Assembly (NCBI GenBank): GCA_027575765.1
Contig: JANBPT010001069.1
Span: 1 to 15,249 of the forward strand
Origin: Tieghemiomyces parasiticus
Taxonomy: Eukaryota > Kickxellomycota > Dimargaritomycetes > Dimargaritales > Dimargaritaceae
Length of the DNA: 15,249 nucleotides
Reading direction: 5' to 3'
Under the pieces are notes generated by a model that ran no database searches, was not told where the DNA came from, and was given only the letters and a program-made list of their open reading frames with translations. The translations under genes and the position numbers were made by a program. Position 1 is the stretch's first letter; each line of letters opens with the position of its first letter. This document shows, one piece after another, positions 1-7,162 of this stretch.

Positions 1-633
1 CGGGCCACTCACAGTCCGGCCATGGACATCCTGGTCAGCTCCAACTTTGAACGGCTCATGTGGTACCTGGCTCATTACACCTCGGCGGACGTGCCCGACG
101 ACGCCGACAAGGAAGGTTCGTCCGAAGTGGCATGCCGGACCGTGCGCTCCTGGATGGACACGTTCAAGGCCACAGGTACCGTCAGTGTGGAACCCGTAGT
201 GCGTGAGGCCGCTGCGGCCGTCTTTGATTCCGTCGCCGTGTCGGATGCCGAGACCCTGGACACCATCCGTCGCTACTACCACGGGGCCACCGCGCCCGTC
301 GACCCTTACCTCCTCGATCCGCATACCGCCGTCGGGGTCAAGGCCGCTGAGGTCGTCACCGCCCGCGACCCAGCCACCTTCGGCAAGGTCTACAACGTAT
401 GCCTGTCCACCGCCCACCCGGCCAAGTTCTCGGCCGCCGTCACGGAGGCCCTTACTTCCCACGCCCCCGGTACCGACGAGCAACCCACTGCGTTCGAATT
501 CGATACTGTCCTGCCTCCGGAATTCGTTGGTCTGCTCGATAAGCCCCGTCGCTGCATCGATGTGAGCCCCGGTACTTCGACGGAGGTGAAGCGAGTCATC
601 GAGACTACCCTCGAGAGTGAGCTCCACGTTTGA
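1..633 (+). CDS. THR4: Threonine synthase, C-terminal part (5' end outside window)
   Basis: Threonine synthase converts O-phosphohomoserine to threonine, the last step of threonine biosynthesis, using pyridoxal phosphate in the cytosol. The frame is open from base 1, so the ATG at 22 is an internal methionine: it lies in the family motif SPAMDILVSSNFERL, which is almost identical to yeast Thr4. Further family blocks follow: LLDPHTAVGV (from about base 313) and LSTAHPAKF (about 403-429). About 210 residues are present; yeast Thr4 has just over 500, so the N-terminal half with the PLP-binding lysine lies to the left. The end matches the usual C-terminus in length, and TGA closes the frame at 631-633. 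No intron is visible in this part. The next gene, VMA16, is tail-to-tail with it 368 bases away. Confidence 0.95.
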   Translation, partial: RATHSPAMDILVSSNFERLMWYLAHYTSADVPDDADKEGSSEVACRTVRSWMDTFKATGTVSVEPVVREAAAAVFDSVAVSDAETLDTIRRYYHGATAPVDPYLLDPHTAVGVKAAEVVTARDPATFGKVYNVCLSTAHPAKFSAAVTEALTSHAPGTDEQPTAFEFDTVLPPEFVGLLDKPRRCIDVSPGTSTEVKRVIETTLESELHV

Positions 634-1001
634 GCGCGAGGGTGTCCAATTCCTTCGTGCTGCCAACTACAGGTCAGTCGGTGGTTGAATTGGTCATCGA
701 AATCAATTTTGGTCACCAGCTGATTACTATATATATATATGGATGAGATTAGGTACAACAATGATGAATACGATTGAGATAGCCAGACTTGCAGAGTTTA
801 TAGATTTCTTTGTGGATTCGTGAAAAGAACTTTCAGCGTTGGTACGCGAGCTGAAAAGAATTTTTTTTAAAAAAAAAGGTTTGAAAAGGCTGGATTGACT
901 AGAGCGAAAGGCGAGTCGTCATAAAACAAAATCCGTCGCGCAGGAGACACCAGGGTCGACGGTGGTCTCAGCTAGAGGTAAGACCCTAGGTTGGCGACAA
1001 C
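634..1001. terminator. Convergent 3' region between THR4 and VMA16
   Basis: This stretch separates two genes that point at each other and must hold both polyadenylation sites. No exact AATAAA is seen on either strand. It contains a TA dinucleotide run at 728-740, about 95 bases after the THR4 stop, of the TATATA type that acts as an efficiency element in yeast 3' ends. It also contains a T8A9 block at 861-877 that reads almost the same on both strands. No ORF here looks like a gene. The assignment to termination is inference from position and composition. Confidence 0.35.
728..740 (+). repeat. TA dinucleotide run
   Basis: Thirteen bases alternate T and A shortly after the THR4 stop. It may serve as a 3'-end efficiency element. 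Confidence 0.85.
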
Positions 1002-1753
1002 TTAAACGAAGGCCTCCGAGCTACTCGTCTGAGATGGTGAGGAGGAGTGGGTAGGGGGGGGGGTGTTGGAGGAGGTTTGCGTGATGAGGGGTTAGTGTCT
1101 ATTTCTCGGTCGACAACCCGAGCCCGACAAGGCCTGCTAAACTCGATGGCCTGCATTATCCTTACCATGAGCAGACCGGTGATGAGACCAAACAGGCCCA
1201 GCACGCTACCGAAAATCTCGACGACAAGGATCTTGACGAATAGGGTGGGGTTCTGGGCGTCGGCGAGGGCGGCGTTACTGCCGGTGATGCCGACACAGAC
1301 ACCGCAGAGCAGGTTGCACAGACCGACAATCAAACCACCCCAAAAGATGGAGTAGCCGGTGTAGTAGTGGGAGGGCTCGTAGCCGTCGGGGCCGCTGACG
1401 GCGCCGAGCTTGGCAGAGAACACGATGGCCATAATGACGCCGTAAATGGCCACGACCTCACAAAAGATAATGCTGATGAGGTTCTTGGTCTGGATGCGCG
1501 GGGCCTTGACCGCCCCGCCCAGGATGCTGGAGCCGGTGATAAAAATACCCCAGGAGGCGCCCACTACACTGAGGGCGATGCAGAGCCCGATGCCCAGGAG
1601 CGACCAGTAGTACGGCGAGGTGGCCAGCAGGAATTGACCCACGTTGAAGTGCTCGCCCCGGCCGGTGAAGAGTAGGTAGAGCGTCGCGTAAAGGGCCAAA
1701 AAGGACACCAGGCCCGTGGCGTAGAGGCCGTAGTAGCTGCCGAGGTAGCCCAT
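1002..1753 (-). CDS. VMA16: V-type ATPase proteolipid subunit c'' (join 1166-1753, 1002-1028)
   Basis: This is subunit c'' of the membrane (Vo) sector of the vacuolar H+-ATPase, part of the rotating proteolipid ring that carries protons into the vacuole and other acidic compartments. The start is the ATG at 1753-1751 in a strong context (GCCATGG); the reading frame is open further upstream but only from a GTG. The protein has several hydrophobic segments. Diagnostic blocks are [12 protein letters not shown] (residues 65-76), [23 protein letters not shown] with the essential proton-carrying glutamate at about residue 99, and [12 protein letters not shown] with a second buried glutamate at about 179. 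Without splicing the protein would gain a long basic, proline-rich tail. Removing the intron at 1029-1165 gives the ending [12 protein letters not shown], the same length after GLLM as in yeast Vma16. The spliced protein has 204 residues, close to yeast (213) and human (205). Confidence 0.93.
1029..1165 (-). other. Intron of VMA16, 137 nt
   Basis: On the minus strand the donor is GTAAGG (1165-1160), the branch-point consensus CTAAC lies at 1095-1091, and the acceptor is CTCAG ending at 1029. Between branch point and acceptor lie about 60 bases that are almost all C and T, including a run of ten C, with no AG before the acceptor. Splicing is in phase 0 and restores the expected C-terminus of subunit c''. 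Confidence 0.88.
1054..1063 (+). repeat. G10 run inside the VMA16 intron
   Basis: Ten G in a row on the plus strand form a C10 run in the pyrimidine tract of the VMA16 intron. Similar C runs recur in the noncoding parts of the window. Confidence 0.9.
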
Positions 1754-2344
1754 GGCGATGGCGGGTGAATCCGGAGGTGGAGGGGTCACGAGCGGGGCGG
1801 AGTGGGGTTGATGGGAGTTGAGCGGGCGACGGTCTGGGCGAAGCTATAGGTGGGAAGGGGAGGGTAACCGTGTGGTTGATAAGAATAAAGAGAAGAGGTA
1901 AAGAGGAATGAACCGCGAGAGACCAACGCAGAGCCGAGGGGGGAACGACTACGCTCAGGGATAGGGAGGCGAGGGTGAACCGGGGAAGTAATGCAATTGC
2001 GGGGAAGGTCCAACGAAAGCGAAAAGTAACCAAGAGACACCGCCGAGAGGAATGGAGACAGGAGGAGTGGAGCCAAGGGAGCCGTGGGGCCAGCGTGGCG
2101 GCGCAGAAAAGCTGGTATGGGTGTGCGTCGACGGCGGTGGTGACTGAGGCAGAGGCGCGAGGGGGGCTTGCCGCTGGGCTTCGGAGTTCGCTCGCCAGCC
2201 TCGCTGGCCGTTGGGGAAAATGCGAGGAGGGGGGTGGATTGTATACGCAGGGAGCGGCAAAGGGTCGATAGGCGCAGGGCAGCGGTCCGTCGCACCTTGG
2301 AGGTCGCACCGTCACACCGCTGAGCGACTCACGCCGACGGCACC
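1754..2344 (-). promoter_or_regulatory. CT-rich leader and promoter region of VMA16
   Basis: Directly upstream of the VMA16 start, the minus strand is strongly pyrimidine-rich from about 1790 to 2000 and again to about 2300 (the plus strand is G/A-rich). Such CT-rich stretches are common in 5' leaders and core promoters of fungal genes. No clear TATA box was seen. Long open frames cross this region on the minus strand (for example 1786-2295), but they are low in complexity, resemble no known family, and probably result from the base composition. Confidence 0.4.
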
Positions 2345-2383
2345 GGGGTGCGCGGGGTGGGGTGGGGAGGAGAGGGGGAGGGG
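2345..2383 (+). promoter_or_regulatory. G-quadruplex candidate
   Basis: Six runs of at least four G lie within 39 bases on the plus strand: 2345-2348, 2354-2357, 2359-2362, 2364-2367, 2374-2378 and 2380-2383. Some loops are only one base. This satisfies the usual sequence rule for a stable intramolecular quadruplex several times over. It lies in the divergent region between VMA16 and the amino acid permease, about 600 bases upstream of the VMA16 start. A regulatory role is inference. Confidence 0.5.
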
Positions 2384-3422
2384 CGCCAGCGGAGGGGAGT
2401 CCTCCGCTGCTTCGCCTCGCCTCTTGGCTCCAGGCTACCCTCGACTCAGGCGCTCTCCCGCGGCCATGCCGCTACTAATGGCCCTCGGAACGGCGCGTGC
2501 TGGGCCAAAGCCCCCTCCCCGGCCAAACTCCATCTCCGCAGAGGTAGAGTGTTCCGCCCTCGCATTGACCTTGGGCTGGGACGCCCCGCCCGCGCTAAAG
2601 CCACCATCCGACGTAAGAAGAAGGCGGGGGAGGAAACGTCGGCGACGCCTTCGCCGGGAGGCGACAATGGAACGCTTCGCCGCCGAATACATCCCCGCTC
2701 GCCAAGCCAAACACGGCTGGCGTGCCATGTGGGTTAAAATGTGTCGTTTCGTACCTTACACTCTGGTGGGTGGGCCCGGGTGGGATAGCCAGGAGGTCAC
2801 CGGACCCCTCCCCAGGGCCATGTAGGGGTTGGCCTGTGGCTGCCTGTGTGTTTGGCGGGTGGACTGCCGACTTGGAGCCCAGTACTGCCCCCCCCCAGTT
2901 TACCAACTGCCTTCTGACTTGCTGGACCCTAATCCTCCCCCGCTCAACCATTACACGCCAGGTCTCTCCGCTCCTGATTCCACCCCATCCGGCGGTACGG
3001 CCGCACACACATTCCACTGCGGTGCCCGCCCTCCGGCGCTTCTCTAGCCCCCCTCCTTCCAATTGCTGCCGTCCGAACCATAGCGCGTGGTGACGACTTC
3101 GAGTGGTACAGTCCAAACCGCCCTCTCCAGCTGTCTCCTGGCCAACCTCGCCGCACCTGACTCCGCGTATGACAAAGTAGGTCTAGGTGGGTTACGCAGC
3201 TGCTTAAGCCCCGCCGCCCGGGCCTAGACAGCCAGTATAGGTGGGATGAGATGGGTTCCCCAGGGGTGGTTACCAGCCACCTAACCGGCCATGCACTAAC
3301 CGTAGCGTAAGCCGCCATCCCCCCCACCTACCGGCACCCCAGTCCCTTCGCCGCCAGGGAGGGCGTCCGTGCACCGCCGTCCTGGCTAAGCACGCTGACG
3401 GCCCGTTTCCGGGGCGCTGCAG
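2384..3422. other. Intergenic or untranslated region upstream of the permease
   Basis: No gene is recognised here. The sequence is GC-rich, and several frames stay open in both directions by composition alone. A small plus-strand frame starts at ATG 2667 in an acceptable context and ends at 2825 (52 residues, Arg-rich at first, unlike any family I know). A donor-like GTAAGA stands at 2613, another donor-like GTAAGC at 3307, and a run of nine C at 2888-2896. The first exon of the permease may be hidden in this stretch: a branch-like CTGAC (3395-3399) is followed by an AG-free run to a CAG acceptor ending at 3422. I could not find a donor and ATG that join in the right phase. Confidence 0.35.
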
Positions 3423-3553
3423 CCTACCACAAACTCACCGACCCCGTTACCGCAACCGGTGATGTGGGCGAGGATGGCCGCCCCCTATCCCCCTTAGCTA
3501 ACATTAGCCCGGCCGGCGCACCGGTTTCCGAGTCGACCGAGCTGCCTCGCACC

Positions 3554-5050
3554 ATGGGCGTCGTGAGCGGTTCGGCACTGGTGTGCGGGCTCATGATCGG
3601 GTCTGGCATCTTTTCCACCCCAGGTGTGGTCCTCACCATGACAGGCTCGGCCTGGATGGCCATGGTCTACTGGCTCCTGGGCGCCTTTGTCGCCATGTGT
3701 GGTGCCCTGACCTACGTTGAGCTCGGCGCGTTGCTCCCGGAGTCCGGGGGTGAACAGGTCTACCTTGATTACTGTATCCGCAAACCCCGTCAGCTGTTCG
3801 GCTTCCTGTTCTCGTTCTGTATGATTGCGTGCATGCGGCCCGGGTCCATTGCCACCAACGCCATCGTGTTTAGCCGGTATCTCGGGTACGCTCTGTATGG
3901 CCCCGAGACAACCGCTGGCCTGGCCATCATGACCACCGCCCACCTCGATACCGAGCCAGGTACCCTGGAACCCCCGGTCGTGCTGCCCGTCCCGGCCGAC
4001 CAGCGCCATCTTTATCTCCTGGCCATGGCATGTCTGGTGATCATCACTGCGATCAATGCTGTATCCGTCAAGTGGTCCCTACGCGCTCTGGATCTACTAA
4101 CTTGGATCAAAGTCTTTGTCCTTGGCCTCGTTTCGATTACCGGCCTGATAATTTTGACCGGCCTCACCAACGTCCCGCGTAGCGACCTCTGGGCCCGCGG
4201 GTTCGCCGGGACCACGCCCAAGCTACACCGCCATTCCAGTGCTATCTTTAGCGCCTTCTGGGCCTTCGACGGCTGGCATAACCTCAATTTCTGCCTTGGC
4301 GAGCTCAAGAACCCTGCCCGCAACCTACCCATTTGTGCGGTGGGTGGAATTGCCGTCACCACGGTCCTGTACGTATTCACTAACGTGGCCCTTTTCACCG
4401 TGCTCACCCTCGACGACGTCCTGGCGGGCCAAGAGGTACTAACGGGGACCTGGGGTACCATCGTGTTCGGACCCTTCTTTGGCCGCGTCATCATTCCGCT
4501 CGCCGTGGCTGTTTCGTGCGCCGGGTCCATCTCCGCCATGGTCTTTGGCGTGTCGCGCATCATCGTGGCCGCCGGCAACAAAGGATACCTCCCGTACGGC
4601 CGGTTCTGGGCCCGCATCCAACCGAGAACCGGTACCCCTGTCAACGCCCTGTTGCTCAACTTGGTCCTCGTATCCCTATACATCCTGGGCCCGCCGCCTG
4701 GGGAGGCCTTCCGTTTCCTCGTCGATTTTGTGGGCTACCCGTCTCGGCTCTTCTACGGCTTCACCGTATTTGGTTTCATCCTTTTGCGCCGCCTCGAACC
4801 CGACCTCCCGCGACCCTTCTCCGTCTGGCTACCCTTACCCTGGATCTTCATCGTGGTAACCATATTCTTGGCTATCTTTCCCTTCGTACCACCCAGCGAC
4901 GGGCATATCATTGAGCCGAACGGTCTGCCGTACTTCTTTGCTCCCTTGCTAGGGGCCCTCTACGTCTGGTTGGGCACTCCTTTCTGGTACTACCTGGTTC
5001 GCCGCCGCCAGCAGCCTGCGTTGCACGCCGTATCGTCAGCAGCTAGCTAA
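3554..5050 (+). CDS. LAT-type amino acid permease, MUP1-like (APC superfamily)
   Basis: This is a plasma-membrane type amino acid transporter of the L-type (LAT) branch of the APC superfamily, which includes the yeast methionine permeases Mup1 and Mup3. The substrate cannot be read from the sequence. About twelve hydrophobic segments are present. The first carries the family motif GSGIF (residues 16-20 from the ATG at 3554), followed by PESGGEQVYL and, in the sixth segment, FDGWHNLNF with ELKNPARNLP (from about residue 238), the typical LAT signature. The ATG at 3554 has a perfect context (ACCATGG) but stands almost at the first membrane segment and would leave no cytoplasmic tail. The same frame is open back to 3311 without an ATG, and the part from about 3423 has tail-like content (acidic, S/T/P-rich). 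An upstream spliced exon is therefore likely and the 5' end is uncertain. The stop is TAA at 5048-5050. No internal intron is needed. Confidence 0.88.
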   Translation: MGVVSGSALVCGLMIGSGIFSTPGVVLTMTGSAWMAMVYWLLGAFVAMCGALTYVELGALLPESGGEQVYLDYCIRKPRQLFGFLFSFCMIACMRPGSIATNAIVFSRYLGYALYGPETTAGLAIMTTAHLDTEPGTLEPPVVLPVPADQRHLYLLAMACLVIITAINAVSVKWSLRALDLLTWIKVFVLGLVSITGLIILTGLTNVPRSDLWARGFAGTTPKLHRHSSAIFSAFWAFDGWHNLNFCLGELKNPARNLPICAVGGIAVTTVLYVFTNVALFTVLTLDDVLAGQEVLTGTWGTIVFGPFFGRVIIPLAVAVSCAGSISAMVFGVSRIIVAAGNKGYLPYGRFWARIQPRTGTPVNALLLNLVLVSLYILGPPPGEAFRFLVDFVGYPSRLFYGFTVFGFILLRRLEPDLPRPFSVWLPLPWIFIVVTIFLAIFPFVPPSDGHIIEPNGLPYFFAPLLGALYVWLGTPFWYYLVRRRQQPALHAVSSAAS

Positions 5051-6335
5051 TATCCTGCTTTCTTTAAATATGTAATCTACCTCCCGTTGATTTAAAACGT
5101 CTTTTATATCAACCTACTTGATAGGAACGGTGAATGTAAATTAAGATGGTGTGTCTGAAAGCTGTTAACTGCAGTTTTAACTAGTAGATTATGATGACGC
5201 TCTCGGTTACCGCTTTATATGCAGTGCCACCAAAAAAAAGAGCTGTCAAATGATGTTGAATCTAGTCACTTTTTTCTGGCCCGAATTGTGGTCATATATA
5301 AATATATATAACCATTGGGGAGATCGATGGAATGTGACGTAAACGGTACGCACTCGGTTACGGCTAAACCGGCCATGGTCAACAAACCAGATGCGTATAC
5401 ATCATTTTCTTTCGAAGCGTAGTTAGTCCCGTCATCTCGACAGACACGCTCCTTAACAGGATTAAGTAGCTATGTACTAGTAAGTCTACATTCAGAATAA
5501 TACCCGCGTCCATGTAGTATCATAGACCTTGACGTTGCTGGGCTGGTACCTGGAGGACTCCGCTTTCCGAGTAGTTTCAGCGTGCCTACTTTTTTTTACA
5601 TGGCCAGAAATAGCGCACCAAGTAGGCCGAATTGCCTATTATTTCATTGTAAATAATATAAATTAACATTCAGCCCCCCCCGCATATACATATATATATA
5701 TCCCAATCAGCCTGAGTTAGGTATCTAGCAGCACCTTACGCGTTTTGTATAACCTAGATAGAAGCATGCGCGTCAGTAAGAAGGATGCACTGGGGAGTGT
5801 GAGTACCAAGAGTTCGGTGATGAGTACTCTCTCAGGGTTGTGAATAGCCCCCTCCCGATTTCTAAGGACAGAGGGCTCAATGCTGTGCCCTGCAGTCTAT
5901 TTCCTACCCAGTTCCCACTAGTCTCTAGGGATCATCACTTTCAACTACCAATTGGCTCAGACGAGCCACGTCCCATGGTGTAGCCGATGACCTCCGAAAG
6001 GGTACCGAGTACCGGGTAAAAAAAGGACCTCTCAACTCACATTGGGAGTAATGGGATAGACCAAGGTTATTATTATTCGGTAAATGGAAACCTGTAAACA
6101 AGCAAGGGGCACCCCTACCCTCAACCTTCTTTCTGGTACATAAGGTCCACCAGGAAGACACCCAGGCTACTACAGACGTCAAAGGAGAGGGCCAACTACA
6201 CCAGCTGTAGGGAGTCCGTGCCCCATTCCAGTATGGATTCCAGAGGGGTAGGCGACCCTGGTAAATGGGGCCGTACTAGTAAAATGTGCCAAGTCGACTC
6301 CAATTCTGTTAGACTACGTTTTCAAGATCCACTGC

Positions 6336-6581
6336 TCATGAATAACTCGTGATTGTGTTTGAAGATAGCCAGCCCAGGCGGTCTACCTTGGAAAATGGGT
6401 GGAAGCCCGCATAGAATCCTGGTGAGATGAGACGAACTGACAGCATACCCTGGAGAACAGCCAACGTGCGGTCAACAATGATCGAGAAGGCGTCAGTGCC
6501 AGTAAAGGGCAGAAAAGGAAGTAGAACAGACGGTGATGGTCGAGCAGCTATACTATATTTATTTCTGCCCCTTTCTAACAT
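6336..6581 (-). pseudogene. Possible decayed Ty3/gypsy integrase fragment (weak)
   Basis: An 81-codon frame beginning with ATG contains LPFTGTDAFSIIVDR at about residues 26-40. It resembles the start of the gypsy-type integrase core, where a pattern like LP...G.D.I.VVVDR is usual and the final D is near the first catalytic position. The residues that follow do not continue the family pattern, and the rest of the integrase, reverse transcriptase and long terminal repeats were not seen. In the same frame upstream, about 37 further codons are open beyond one stop. A chance match is quite possible. Confidence 0.15.
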
Positions 6582-6738
6582 TTAGGGGTTGACCCTGGCA
6601 TGGTAGCCGGTAGGGCTAGAATTCTTAGCGAATTGATCCGCTCTAAGCCGACTAAATAAAATTAGCACCCCTTCAACGTCATCGCCGTTCCCTTCCTGCG
6701 TTCTAATGACCATGGAACGGTTGGCCGTGCTGAGGTAC

Positions 6739-6759
6739 TGCAGAAGGCCTACTTCTGCA
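6739..6759 (+). repeat. Perfect inverted repeat, 8-base arms
   Basis: The arms TGCAGAAG (6739-6746) and CTTCTGCA (6752-6759) are exact complements around a 5-base loop. It lies in the gene-free gap, about 400 bases upstream of the MFS gene. Function unknown. Confidence 0.8.
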
Positions 6760-7030
6760 AATTCCGGATGATACTATGTGACGCTGAGCTGATAACCAGG
6801 GTCTCGCAGTACCTACCTACCACCGAGTGACATTTAGCCATCCTCGCTAGAGCCATTAAAATTCACTGGACTGCGCAACTTCGGACACCTACATATTCCA
6901 GGTCACCGCCACGACTACAGTTGGCTCGGATACCATAGCGCTTAGCAGGACATTGCTTATTTATTCGGGGGGTTTTTTTTCCATGGCAGACTATCCTAGC
7001 GTGAACGGCCCTGTTCTAGTCCAGCCTTGA

Positions 7031-7162
7031 CTTGCTACCTGTTCCCCTCCTCCTCTGCACCCCCTCGCTTCTGAGCCAATTACTATCCACCGCCCGCCCT
7101 CGCACTGCCCACCAGCCCCTCAGTTTTGATTACCTATTCCAACCCACTTGTATAGTTCCGGT
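7031..7162 (+). promoter_or_regulatory. CT-rich leader with CCAAT box upstream of the MFS gene
   Basis: The 130 bases before the MFS start are markedly C/T-rich on the coding strand, as is common for fungal promoters and leaders, and contain CCAAT at 7076-7080. A short upstream frame, ATG at 6983 (context TCCATGG) to TGA at 7028-7030, encodes 15 residues and would be a uORF if transcription starts before it. Confidence 0.4.

Larger units (their letters stand above)
5051..7030. other. Long gene-free gap
   Basis: No convincing gene lies in these two kilobases. Composition is clearly poorer in GC than the flanking genes, and stop codons are frequent in all frames. Seen directly: AT-rich repeats at about 5294-5310 and 5686-5701, a run of eight C at 5674-5681, short A or T runs (for example T8 at 6973-6980), and a perfect 8-base inverted repeat at 6739-6759. 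One minus-strand frame (6336-6581) has a weak resemblance to retrotransposon integrase and is listed separately. No tRNA B-box consensus was found, nor any terminal repeat. Confidence 0.5.

Noticed and set aside
1754..1789. Longer N-terminus of VMA16 starting at 1789
   Set aside because: That start is GTG, not used as an ordinary start in fungi; the ATG at 1753 has a perfect context and gives the usual length.
1458..2315. Minus-strand frame of 285 codons overlapping VMA16 in another frame
   Set aside because: It is proline- and serine-rich by base composition and overlaps a conserved gene; it resembles no protein family.
4012..4683. Minus-strand open frame of 223 codons opposite the permease
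   Set aside because: It mirrors the permease codons with strong third-position bias and has no recognisable domain.
5925..6182. Minus-strand frame of 85 codons in the gap
   Set aside because: It begins with TTG, shows no domain, and no frame before or after it continues as a gene or transposon protein.
5051..7030. CRISPR array, terminal repeats or rRNA in the gap
   Set aside because: No regularly spaced direct repeats, no paired terminal repeats with target duplication and no rRNA-like sequence were seen.
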